Part shown: in pieces, positions 19,001-26,505 of the stretch | Position numbering within the stretch: the first letter of the stretch is position 1 | How the letters are laid out: each line of letters opens with the position of its first letter | Origin: an uncultured Bacteroidales bacterium | GTDB taxonomy: Bacteria > Bacteroidota > Bacteroidia > Bacteroidales > UBA932 | Length of the DNA: 64,000 nt | Direction of reading: 5' to 3' | Assembly: GCA_944322715.1 (NCBI GenBank) | Contig: CALUPT010000002.1 | Coordinates: 124,001 to 188,000 of the forward strand | The notes under the pieces: model-generated | Databases searched by the model: none | The model's input: the letters and a program-made list of their open reading frames with translations, nothing else | What the model was told of the DNA's origin: nothing | Translations under genes and position numbers: made by a program

Positions 19001-19180
19001 GTCAGCATCCGTAAATGTCCCGACAGTGGTGCCCTTAAGGACAATACCGGCTCCCGCCACAGGGACGCTGTCCTCATCGATGACGACTCCGGTCACAGTC
19101 ACCTTGCCGGTCTGCGCGAATATGGAGGTCAAAGGGATTAGACACCCTATAAGGGTTACAATCAATTTCTTAACCATCAT
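16085..19180 (-). CDS. SusC/RagA-family TonB-dependent outer-membrane transporter
   Basis: The 1031-residue protein has a signal peptide (ending SIFAQ), a carboxypeptidase-like beta-sandwich domain (about 27-105: VTVTGVVIDEDSVPVAGAGIVLKGTTVGT), a TonB-box region (DQVVVTGIFNRD), a plug domain with ASITILKDASATAIYGSKASNGVIVIET, and a 22-strand barrel ending in the aromatic LSLNLVF. SusC proteins import SusD-captured oligomers by TonB-driven transport. It is followed closely by SusD, DUF4843, PKD-like and metalloprotease genes. A 118-base spacer with an inverted repeat separates it from the BACON gene upstream, where an extra promoter could lie. Confidence 0.95.
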   Translation of the reverse strand: MMVKKLIVTLIGCLIPLTSIFAQTGKVTVTGVVIDEDSVPVAGAGIVLKGTTVGTFTDADGNFTLETDNVPDMTLEFSFIGMKTQEVKVSPRHGKAKLEIVMEMDQNELDQVVVTGIFNRDLESYTGSVVTMKGEDIKKVSTTNIAKAISAIDPSFRVMDNFEMGSDPNRLPDMRMRGTSTLPGGAGASGDLVSLQGEYDTYPNQPLLMLDGFEIDVQTMADLDPDRIASITILKDASATAIYGSKASNGVIVIETLAPRPGAINVTYSGNVRVEIPDLTSYNLMNSEEKIEAEWRAGLYSQTDLASLRDYQSRLREVRRGVDTYWLSQPLRTSVQHRHAVTLEGGSQALRYKLYAGLNETPGVMKGSKRSTQTASLDLSYRFNKFLLKNSVTVDNAVGTDSPYGSFSQYALLNPYLRPYDENGNVNKIMQTWNMLYAGDSGTYEVANPMYNATFHSLDRDTSFSIRELFKLEYRPAPAWILQANVSLSKSVSKDEVFRPAYHTAFNDVTDPSLKGDFSRDQSESFNYAIDFTAMFNKVFAEKHFVTANFRYSIQQDQSETYGALVTGFPNDSMDHILFGQKYSENMTGTENTSRSIGAVLTAGYSYMYRYSFDANIRVDGSSQFGRDNRFAPFWSVGFKWDVKNEQFMKSVDWLDDLVLATSYGITGTQGFAPYQSRQVYSYSDLMQYYLSSDATGIELVALGNNQLKWQQTATWNTRLELSLLKGRITARAEYYIKNTENSLTQVTLAPSIGFTSYPSNMGTLQNQGVELNLAFIPYRNEAKEAYWVISINGSHNTNKLLRISEALAKMNETNANTESVTPLPRYVEGMSTTAIWAVRSLGIDPATGDEILLKRDGTVTSEYDVVDAVVCGDTEPKWQGNINTSFNYMGFGINLGFMYRFGGQMYNSTLVSKVENADLRYNADRRVLYERWTQPGDVAQYKRLTNSANGANTQQTSRFVMNENLFQFSSLSISYRMEKNAYPFLQKLRISSMKWSLNVEDIFYLSSIKRERGTDYPFSRQFALSLNLVF

Positions 19181-19193
19181 CTAATGTCAATTT

Positions 19194-19219
19194 GGCAAAT
19201 TCTGTCCGATCAATTTGCC
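19194..19219. repeat. Inverted repeat upstream of the SusC gene
   Basis: GGCAAATT and AATTTGCC form an exact 8-bp inverted repeat around a 10-base centre, 14-39 bases before the SusC ATG. It could be an operator or an mRNA leader hairpin. No good TAnnTTTG box is visible in this spacer (TAATTGTG is the nearest). Confidence 0.45.
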
Positions 19220-19298
19220 GGTTTCACACAATTATGCCCGCTGTCCCCCCTGCCGGACACACAGGCCGGCCGAAAGGCTGCGGACATATCATTAAAAA

Positions 19299-21827
19299 TC
19301 AGAAGCGGCAGATAGGGTGGACACTTCCTGTATTGGCATCATAGTCAATAGGCAAAGAGATGCCATCTCCGGTATCCGATATCGCATTGATATTGTCCCT
19401 CACTGTCGGATATGGATATCCTGTCGTAGCATCCTCCATTCCTACATAATAGACATATGTGCTGTATGAATTGGTTATGACAGTAGAAGATATCCATCTG
19501 TAAGCATTATTGTCGCCTTTCTCCAAATACGGATCTCCGACAAGATGACGGTGATCTCCGGGATCAGATCCGGTGTACGGCTCGAACACGACATACTGTT
19601 CCTCGTCATAGCCTGAACCCGGTCCGGTATAGGTGCTGTACAGACCGCGGATTCTATTCCAGGAATCCTCTACCGTCGCCGATTCGTCAATGTCTATCGC
19701 ATCCAGGTCGTATGTCCATTTATTGCCATCTGTATCAGAGATTTCATACTGCACAGTCTTGAAAGAGGCGCCGCTCATATATTCCAGGAGATCCTTGAGC
19801 TCTTCAATAGATGGGATATACCAGTCCACTCCCTGCTCGTCCCCGAGATCCTCTACCCATTTCAGGAGCTGGAACTTCTCTGACCAGCCAGGTTCATTCT
19901 TCATTCTTTCGCAGTTGTCCTGCCCATCTGTCATACTCAGAGGAAGAGCATTCTCTGCGATACCTGCCACAAAATCCGGTTCCTGCCAGCCGGCCTCTGC
20001 GAAAAACACCCTTTCGTTCATATTGTCCACCGTCAGGCTGAAAGCCTTCCCGTGCATACCGTCGGCATCCACCTCATAGACGATACCCACGGTCTTGCCG
20101 TTCACCACATACGGGTCACCAAGCTTGTATGCCACCGTCTGTGAGACTGCAAGTTGGGCTGTCTTTTCTCCTGCAGTGACAGTATAGGTGGCAGTCCTCT
20201 CACCGGAAGTCACCTCTGTCCCGGAAATGGTGATGGTATTGGCCTCATGATCCTCTACGATGGAGAAATCAGATGATACCGAGCTGTCGATGCTCCAGCT
20301 GTCCTGGTTGGTGATAACGCTCACTGTCACAGGGTCTCCCGCCTGATTGAGCTGGACAGAGGCCGGGTTGAGCATAAGAGAAGGCTGGGTCGAGAGCTGG
20401 ATGATATCCACAGATACGGAAGCCTTATTCATACCTGTACCGACATTCACGGTAAGGGTACCGTTACGCTCCTCCTCCCCGGCAGGGTCGAATTCTATCA
20501 CAATCTGGTTGATGAGGGCATTGTACTCCGCCTGAAACCAGTCAGCCTTTTCTCCGCTGTCATCCAGACACTCGACAGTCGTGAGTTCAGGTATGGATGT
20601 CTCGACGGTCAATGCGGCATTCTGCCTGTCACTGTTGATTATCAACACTGTCTCATTGAGAGATACCGATGCCTGTGGAGCAGCGGTCTGGGTGAAGATA
20701 ACTTCGGCATATACCGGATCCAGGCCTTCGCCCTCATTCCTCTGCCGGAAAGACAGGGACACCTGCCTGTCCTCTGCCGCATAGTTCGCAGGCACAGTCA
20801 CAGAATAGACCTTGACATTGCCGTTATCCTCTGCAAGGGTCACTACCGGATATCCGCTATCCCAGGACCCGGAGCTGATGAGCCAGTGGTATGTGGCGTT
20901 CTCGGTCTCGGTAAGGTCATCGTACTCCACATTGGCAGCCACGGAGAATGTCTGTGGCTTATCGTCATTATAGGCGAAAGTCAGACCCTCCTGCGGATTC
21001 ACCACAATCGCGGGGGTCGACGGCATGGACACCAGACCTATCCTTTTGGTCTCTTTGGTGTTGTCTATATCCTCGTTCCCGCTCACAACATCAATGGCCA
21101 GGGTAAGGCTTTCCGTAGGGCTCTCGTTCATCTGACAGGTCAGGGTAAGCACCGTGACCGGCCCCTCCTCGGTCTGTCTCGAAGATATCTCGTATGACAT
21201 CCAGCCGTATCCCGGAATATCTACCTTGGTCCCGGGAGCTGCCTGGGTCTCTCCTGTCTCCTCATCTTCTTCAGGCTCCGATGGCTCCTCTGTTCCGGGA
21301 ATGGTCACATTCTGGTCGGCAGACACTTCCACGGACAGGACATTGTTGGTCGATATGAGTATCTCCCTGACAGTAGGCTCTCCGTCAGGTCTGGACTCGA
21401 ACATAATGATAGGATTGTCCTGTCCGGCAAGATCGGCATCGAGGAAATTCAGGTAAGTATCCGAATTCGCGCCCTGAGACACCGTGATGACCCTCTCCGC
21501 CGCAGCAGAACCGGAACCTGCCGTAATCCTGATGGAGGCGGTATATGCCTTGCGGTCGTAGTTGATGTCAGGTGTGATCACAAGGTCGTTTGTGCCCTGT
21601 GTCCTTGTAACCTCGATGATATCATGTTCATCCTCCTCCTCGAAAGTCCAGTCATAGTTAGCTTCCACGGAGACAGTCCTGCTCTCAGTGTCATTCCACA
21701 GGAAAGTCACATCCCCATCCGGAAGTCCGGAGATGGTCGCCGGAAGCTGTTCTTCCTGACATGATCCGAGCGACAGCACCGCAGAAGATGCTGCAAGGAT
21801 CCATCCTATAAAAGATAATTTTTTCAT
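19299..21827 (-). CDS. BACON-domain surface lipoprotein with C-terminal DUF1566-like module
   Basis: The 842-residue lipoprotein (lipobox LGSC) contains several tandem Ig-like BACON/BIG-type repeats, recognisable by motifs such as SVEANYDWTF, ITVSQGANSD, FSVAANVEYD, TVETSIPELT and VSVITNQDSWSI followed by IVEFDPAG-type strand pairs and VSQT ends. An acidic low-complexity linker (EPSEPEEDEETGE) lies near residue 190. The last quarter (about 566-842) holds a DUF1566-like module with VDWYIPSIEELKDLL and YRWISSTV, similar to the end of the fimbrillin-like protein in the same locus. BACON domains are thought to bind carbohydrate or mucin, but that is not proven here. It is 22 bases below the DUF6029 gene and likely co-transcribed. 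Confidence 0.8.
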   Translation of the reverse strand: MKKLSFIGWILAASSAVLSLGSCQEEQLPATISGLPDGDVTFLWNDTESRTVSVEANYDWTFEEEDEHDIIEVTRTQGTNDLVITPDINYDRKAYTASIRITAGSGSAAAERVITVSQGANSDTYLNFLDADLAGQDNPIIMFESRPDGEPTVREILISTNNVLSVEVSADQNVTIPGTEEPSEPEEDEETGETQAAPGTKVDIPGYGWMSYEISSRQTEEGPVTVLTLTCQMNESPTESLTLAIDVVSGNEDIDNTKETKRIGLVSMPSTPAIVVNPQEGLTFAYNDDKPQTFSVAANVEYDDLTETENATYHWLISSGSWDSGYPVVTLAEDNGNVKVYSVTVPANYAAEDRQVSLSFRQRNEGEGLDPVYAEVIFTQTAAPQASVSLNETVLIINSDRQNAALTVETSIPELTTVECLDDSGEKADWFQAEYNALINQIVIEFDPAGEEERNGTLTVNVGTGMNKASVSVDIIQLSTQPSLMLNPASVQLNQAGDPVTVSVITNQDSWSIDSSVSSDFSIVEDHEANTITISGTEVTSGERTATYTVTAGEKTAQLAVSQTVAYKLGDPYVVNGKTVGIVYEVDADGMHGKAFSLTVDNMNERVFFAEAGWQEPDFVAGIAENALPLSMTDGQDNCERMKNEPGWSEKFQLLKWVEDLGDEQGVDWYIPSIEELKDLLEYMSGASFKTVQYEISDTDGNKWTYDLDAIDIDESATVEDSWNRIRGLYSTYTGPGSGYDEEQYVVFEPYTGSDPGDHRHLVGDPYLEKGDNNAYRWISSTVITNSYSTYVYYVGMEDATTGYPYPTVRDNINAISDTGDGISLPIDYDANTGSVHPICRF

Positions 21828-21849
21828 GTACTTGATTGTATTAAGATTA

Positions 21850-23448
21850 TTAAAGTATTATCGAAAGTCTGGCATTAACTCCCGTGTATTCGGGCACATA
21901 CCTGCATATTCCTCCGGAGCAGGTCTCTCCCGCACGGTGTCTGCCGTATGAGACCGATGCGCGGAGGAACTTCCATGCATAGCTCACTCCAGCATCGTAG
22001 TAATGTGTGTTGGACAAGGCATTTGTCCTGTAATTAAGCATATCGCTGACATAGAACATAAAGCCCGGGGCGATGCCGAACTCAATCATTCCCATCATCC
22101 AGCCCTGGTCATCCACGAAATCGCTCCATGCATGCTGGACCTCCATTCTGAGGGAATATCGGGAAGAAATCTGCCACAGCACATCCGCTGCCGCAGAAAC
22201 CGTGTTCATCATCATCTCCCCGTAACCGAAACGGCTTACCTCCGGCTTGCGCTGCCAGCCTACGGCCACAGCAGTCTTCCAGTCCGGCCCCCACTTCTTC
22301 TCCAGCTCCAGATAGGTCTCCGCCCAGACCAGTCCTCCCCCGGTACCCATAAACCGGTATCCGTCAGGGCCGTATTCCATATCCCAGAATACAGAGGCAT
22401 TGACAGAATACCTCAATGGCCGGCGCGGATTCCCGCCCGCGGGAATGCTGCCCGCCATATCGATGCTTCCTCCTGTCTCTCCACCGAAATCGTGCACTTC
22501 GTGCGGATATAGCTGGAAAAGGGCATATTTGTGCTGTTTCGTAAGCGATGGCAGATAGTTGAGGTTGACCGAAGCGGCGTGTGAGTCATCCTGTCTTATG
22601 GACATATTCTCTATGGATCGCCATACCGCGCTGACACTGAACATCGGAAGAGAGATGTCCATATTCAGCAGAAGCGCCTGGCCGGGGCGGACGAAAGCGA
22701 ACTGCTCGAGCCTCGGGTCAAGCCCGTACGAGCGCCCCTTGTGGACATACTCCCCATCGAAAGAGAAACAGCCCTTGCTGAAAGCAAGCCTGCCGCTGAA
22801 AGAGTTGACTGTCCGTGGAGCAGTATCTACCCTGCCCTGTGTCCTGTCATCCCTCAGGAGCCACGATCCCCCGAGCATTAGCACGGCATCGGTCTCCGGA
22901 ACGAGAGGCTCCAGTAACGAAAGTTCGAAATCAGCCCCATATACGGCAGCAGGATTGAACATCTCCATATAGCGTCTCGGAAGCCCGCCAATCACGGTGG
23001 CTGTCAGCCACGGAAGCGGATTCCAGCGGACACTGGCTCCGAGCACCGATGTGTTGATACCCATATCCCTCTGTTCGAACGCCCTGAAAATCAGCCCACT
23101 GCCGAACTGTCCATAGAATGTGCCGAGGGTGACATCCCATCTGCTGTCTGCCCATCCGGCATAGAACCCTTTCAGTCCGTTGCCCTTGAGTTCAGAGTCA
23201 TAGCCGAGCATCTGCGGCTCGTATATGTCATACTGCAGACCGGCACGGAACCCCTTTATCGCATATCCGAGATTGAGATAGGTGTTGGTTCCGTATCTCT
23301 GCGTCAAAGGAGTGGAAAGGGCAGGATCATCCACATACACTCCCCACGATGTCTCGATGCTGCCGCTTAGCCGTCCGAGATCCTTTTCCCTCGCCGATGC
23401 GGATGCCGTGACAAGCAGGCACAGTATTGCCAAGATACAGTTCTTCAT
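21850..23448 (-). CDS. DUF6029-family outer-membrane beta-barrel protein
   Basis: The 532-residue product has a signal peptide (KNCILAILCLLVTASASA) and is rich in alternating aromatic/hydrophobic strands (GLQYDIYEPQMLGYDSEL, FSVSAVWRSIENMS, SVNASVFWDMEYG), with an outer-membrane barrel pattern to the end (VNARLSIIL). It resembles DUF6029 proteins, which commonly neighbour Omp28 genes. No TonB box or plug is visible, so it is a passive barrel or structural protein. A four-cysteine-poor sequence ends with a CSGGIC pair near residue 518, possibly a disulfide. It starts 20 bases after the Omp28 stop. Function is unknown. Confidence 0.75.
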   Translation of the reverse strand: MKNCILAILCLLVTASASAREKDLGRLSGSIETSWGVYVDDPALSTPLTQRYGTNTYLNLGYAIKGFRAGLQYDIYEPQMLGYDSELKGNGLKGFYAGWADSRWDVTLGTFYGQFGSGLIFRAFEQRDMGINTSVLGASVRWNPLPWLTATVIGGLPRRYMEMFNPAAVYGADFELSLLEPLVPETDAVLMLGGSWLLRDDRTQGRVDTAPRTVNSFSGRLAFSKGCFSFDGEYVHKGRSYGLDPRLEQFAFVRPGQALLLNMDISLPMFSVSAVWRSIENMSIRQDDSHAASVNLNYLPSLTKQHKYALFQLYPHEVHDFGGETGGSIDMAGSIPAGGNPRRPLRYSVNASVFWDMEYGPDGYRFMGTGGGLVWAETYLELEKKWGPDWKTAVAVGWQRKPEVSRFGYGEMMMNTVSAAADVLWQISSRYSLRMEVQHAWSDFVDDQGWMMGMIEFGIAPGFMFYVSDMLNYRTNALSNTHYYDAGVSYAWKFLRASVSYGRHRAGETCSGGICRYVPEYTGVNARLSIIL

Positions 23449-23467
23449 ACAGTTCCGTCGCACCAGA

Positions 23468-24760
23468 CTAATATCCCTTCTTCTCCCCGATACCTGCCAC
23501 CTGCACTATCTCGCACAGACCGTCGGCATCATCCGTGACAAAAACTATCACCTCGCAGTTCTCCACAGCCGTGACATTCAGCTGTGTAAGGTCAAAATCA
23601 GCAGAAAAGCGCACTGTCTGTCCGGCGGTAAAAGTCTGAGGCTGCCCCTCCACTGACGGATAATAGGCCCTCATCACACGGTAGTTGCTCGAGGTGGTGA
23701 GACCGTTGTCCACAAGGACTGCCACTACACGGCCCGAAAAATCCTTCTTGGTGCCTATCGTGGCCTCCACCCTGACTGTCTGCTCCACGGATTCGGTGCA
23801 GAGGGCTATCGCCACATCTCTCGGGCCGCCCAGAGCCCGGTCCCTGAACTCCTGTGTAAGATTCGGAGATGCAGTATGATTGTCCTTGCTTCTGTTGAAG
23901 AATGTCTTAGGTGCGGCGGTGTACCTGTCCGACATTGCCGGCATCATAAAGTCGCTGAATGCCGTGGAGAAATTCCGGGTCACGGAAGTGTAATGGCCAG
24001 TGTAGACATCGGATACGGTATTGTGGACATTGTATGCTATGACAATCTGCGGATTGTCCGTTGCAAGCTCCGCTATCACCTGCTGCATTATCGGACAATA
24101 TTGGCAGTTGGTCCTGGTTATCTCCTCCAGAAGGGATCTCGATGAGAACTGATAGCTGGATGTGGCGGTGACGGCCTCTGTGTCGGATACCGGTATGCTG
24201 CCTATTGCAGCAGAGATCACCACCGGAGTCAGAGAGCCTTTGGTCGTGCTGAAAAGATTGTCTTCAAGCTGCTTTCCATCAGCATAGAATGTACCCACAT
24301 CCGTGACATCGTTTCCATCGGCATCCGTCAGGGTAATTACGGTGAAGTCGCCGCCATCATTATATATGGAATTCTTGGAAACATGCAGGGTGATTCCTTC
24401 AGCATCTTCCATAATGGCCGTCACTGAAATCTCGGAGGAACGCGCCCCGGAATATTCTGCATAGAAAGTATAGCTGCCCGGAGTCTCAGTGGAAAATGAT
24501 GCTGATGTCTGCGAAGAAGAACCGTCCTCCGACAGCATATAGATTACTGATGCGGATGTGACATCCTCTCTGGAAGAATTGTCGATGACGGTAAAGGTGA
24601 CTGCATCTGCCCCGTTGGCGAATATGGCATCCTTGTCAGAGGTCAGTGAAATGGACAGTCCGGCTGAAGTGTGCCCCCCCTGACCGGTCGTGCAGGACAC
24701 CATCGATGCCGCGATGACGATACACAAGCAGAAACAGGTCAATCTTGTAAAAATTCTCAT
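23468..24760 (-). CDS. Omp28-related outer-membrane lipoprotein with thioredoxin-like CxxC
   Basis: The 430-residue lipoprotein (lipobox MVSC, Cys23) begins with two Ig-like domains (about 35-125 and 125-200) and continues into an Omp28-type thioredoxin-fold region opened by LEEITRTNCQYCPIMQQV. The CQYC pair is at residues 219 and 222. Omp28, first described in Porphyromonas gingivalis, is a surface protein of uncertain function. The gene is first in the leftward locus and is preceded by a well-formed promoter. Together with the terminal TlpA gene it brackets the metalloprotease/SusCD genes with two redox-type proteins. ATG 24760 was chosen since the upstream alternative is a TTG. Confidence 0.82.
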   Translation of the reverse strand: MRIFTRLTCFCLCIVIAASMVSCTTGQGGHTSAGLSISLTSDKDAIFANGADAVTFTVIDNSSREDVTSASVIYMLSEDGSSSQTSASFSTETPGSYTFYAEYSGARSSEISVTAIMEDAEGITLHVSKNSIYNDGGDFTVITLTDADGNDVTDVGTFYADGKQLEDNLFSTTKGSLTPVVISAAIGSIPVSDTEAVTATSSYQFSSRSLLEEITRTNCQYCPIMQQVIAELATDNPQIVIAYNVHNTVSDVYTGHYTSVTRNFSTAFSDFMMPAMSDRYTAAPKTFFNRSKDNHTASPNLTQEFRDRALGGPRDVAIALCTESVEQTVRVEATIGTKKDFSGRVVAVLVDNGLTTSSNYRVMRAYYPSVEGQPQTFTAGQTVRFSADFDLTQLNVTAVENCEVIVFVTDDADGLCEIVQVAGIGEKKGY

Positions 24761-24845
24761 AAATACACGCAAGTATGGTTACAATATGTAATCAAATTCA
24801 TAAAAATACCGATAAATCCTCATACACAGGCATTTAAAGGCAGGT

Positions 24846-24875
24846 CAAAAATAGTAAAATTAATTCAATCTGCAA
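24846..24875 (-). promoter_or_regulatory. Promoter of the Omp28-to-TlpA locus (TTG, 19 bases, TATTTTTG)
   Basis: On the minus strand TTG (24873-24875) is separated by 19 bases from TATTTTTG (24846-24853), an excellent fit to the Bacteroidota -33/-7 promoter. The leader to ATG 24760 would be about 80 bases. Confidence 0.75.
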
Positions 24876-24928
24876 CCTCTGGACAAGGATTTACCGGTAT
24901 TTTTCGGGATTTTTTACAGGAAAGGACA

Positions 24929-25975
24929 TCAGTCCTCCTCCGGACGGAGTTTGCGGACATCCTCTCCGGCTCGCCAGATCTCGCTGTCCCTCATGGCCTT
25001 GAGTTCGGCATTGAGTTTCTCCCGATAGTCAGGCTTGCTGTTGGAATCTATGGATATCTGGGCCTCATGTCCTGTCTTCACGCTTTCATACAGTTCCTTG
25101 AACACAGGAAGCGTGGCATCGCGGAAACGGGTCCACCAGTCGAGGGCGCCGCGCTGTGCGGTCGTGGAGCAGTTGGCATACATCCAGTCCATTCCTTTCT
25201 CGGAAATGAGCGGCATAAGGCTCTGGCTGAGTTCCTCCACAGTCTCGTTGAAGGCTTCCGACGGCGTATGGCCGTTGTCTCTCAGGACCTGATACTGGGC
25301 GGCGAATATGCCCTGGATGGCTCCCATGAGCGTCCCCCTCTCTCCTGTCAGGTCGGAATAGACCTCACGCTTGAAATCGGTCTCGAAAAGATACCCGGAA
25401 CCTACTCCGATGCCGAGAGCCAGACACCTGTCGAGGGCCCTTCCCGTAGCATCCTGATATACGGCGTATGACGAATTGACCCCTTTTCCCTCGAGGAAGA
25501 GTCTGCGCAGGGATGTGCCCGAGCCTTTTGGAGCGACCATGATGACATCCACATCAGACGGAGGGACAATGCCTGTACGGTCATTGTAGGTAATGCCGAA
25601 ACCATGCGAGAAATACAGCGCCTTGCCCGGAGTGAGATGTTTCTTCACAGTGGGCCACACGGCAATCTGACCTGCATCTGAAAGCAGGTATTCGAGTATC
25701 GTTCCTTTCTCGCAGGCCTCTTCGATATCGAAAAGGGTCACTCCCGGCACCCAGCCGTCAGACACCGCCTTGTCCCAGCTTGAAGAACCTTTTCTCTGTC
25801 CGACAATCACATTGAAACCGTTGTCCCTGAGATTCAGAGACTGTCCGGGCCCCTGGACCCCATATCCGAGGATCGCTATGACTTCATCCTTGAGCACTTC
25901 CCGCGCCTTTGAGAGGGGGAATTCGGAGCGGGTGACAACCGTCTCCTCAACTCCGCCGATTTTCATCTTTGACAT
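24929..25975 (-). CDS. ilvC: Ketol-acid reductoisomerase (NADP+)
   Basis: IlvC isomerises and reduces acetolactate or acetohydroxybutyrate, the second step of valine and isoleucine synthesis. The 348-residue class I enzyme has the Rossmann motif GYGVQGPGQSLNLRDNG near residue 38, the cofactor-phosphate-binding loop QRKGSSSW, and the KARI domain acidic metal ligands in ETDFKREVYSDLTGERG and the helix around AFNETVEEL. It is last in the ilvD-ilvB-ilvN-ilvC operon, 98 bases below ilvN with one full and one partial copy of the hairpin repeat in the gap. Confidence 0.97.
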   Translation of the reverse strand: MSKMKIGGVEETVVTRSEFPLSKAREVLKDEVIAILGYGVQGPGQSLNLRDNGFNVIVGQRKGSSSWDKAVSDGWVPGVTLFDIEEACEKGTILEYLLSDAGQIAVWPTVKKHLTPGKALYFSHGFGITYNDRTGIVPPSDVDVIMVAPKGSGTSLRRLFLEGKGVNSSYAVYQDATGRALDRCLALGIGVGSGYLFETDFKREVYSDLTGERGTLMGAIQGIFAAQYQVLRDNGHTPSEAFNETVEELSQSLMPLISEKGMDWMYANCSTTAQRGALDWWTRFRDATLPVFKELYESVKTGHEAQISIDSNSKPDYREKLNAELKAMRDSEIWRAGEDVRKLRPEED

Positions 25976-26021
25976 AACTTCTGTATTTGTTTGTTTTTTA
26001 ATATACTTTCATTTTCTTCCG

Positions 26022-26070
26022 CAGATCCTTCGCTTCGCTCAGGATGACAGATTCATCGCTCAGGATGACA
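26022..26070 (-). repeat. Dispersed hairpin repeat between ilvN and ilvC
   Basis: A full copy (26022-26050) has outer arms ATCCT/AGGAT and the inner GCGAAGC core; a truncated copy (26051-26070) follows directly. Confidence 0.85.
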
Positions 26071-26073
26071 GCA

Positions 26074-26319
26074 CTATGCTTCGCGCCACGCCACCTTGCG
26101 GAGATCTACGATCCTGTTCATCTGGTTGACCACCTGCCGGATGGTATCCTCATCCGTAACTGCGCACAGGGAATACCTGCTCTCTCCGTTGCCGAGCGGT
26201 GCAAATGAGAGGCTCTCCACTGTTATGTGCCTCTGGCTGTAAAGCACCGATATGCGGTTGAGTATGTCCAGTCTCCCCTGGCCTTCCGCCATTACCTTGA
26301 ATTTCCGTTCGTTTGCCAT
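26074..26319 (-). CDS. ilvN: Acetolactate synthase small (regulatory) subunit, short ACT-only form
   Basis: The 81-residue protein consists of a single ACT domain (GRLDILNRISVLYSQRHITVESL, then RYSLCAVTDEDTIRQVVNQMNRI) that in this family binds valine and controls the catalytic IlvB subunit. Many bacterial small subunits, including most Bacteroidota ones, are about 160-190 residues with a second C-terminal domain, so this one is short and resembles E. coli IlvM or IlvN (87-96 residues). The reading frame ends cleanly 3 bases ahead of the repeat-containing gap, which might indicate loss of the C-terminal half. It lies between ilvB and ilvC, supporting the assignment. Confidence 0.88.
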   Translation of the reverse strand: MANERKFKVMAEGQGRLDILNRISVLYSQRHITVESLSFAPLGNGESRYSLCAVTDEDTIRQVVNQMNRIVDLRKVAWREA

Positions 26320-26416
26320 GATATTTCGTTTTATATATTCTTATTCCATCCTTCTTTCAATGTCTCTTCATTGTCTCTTTCCGGTCCCGGTTCCATCCGG
26401 GTGACTTTATCCTGTG

Positions 26417-26488
26417 CAGATCCTTCGCTTCGCTCAGGATGACAGACTGCACCTCGGCTCAGATCCTTCGCTTCGCTCAGGATGACAG
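26417..26488 (-). repeat. Two full hairpin repeats between ilvB and ilvN
   Basis: Copies at 26417-26445 and 26460-26488 are nearly identical, both with ATCCT/AGGAT arms and GCGAAGC core, separated by 14 bases. They fill most of the 186-base intra-operon gap. Confidence 0.85.
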
Positions 26489-26505
26489 ACTGCAGCCCGT
26501 CCCTG

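Noticed and set aside
17672..19141. 489-codon open frame antisense to SusC
   Set aside because: It lies entirely opposite a convincing SusC gene; GC-rich codon bias produces long antisense frames, and the translation shows no family motif.
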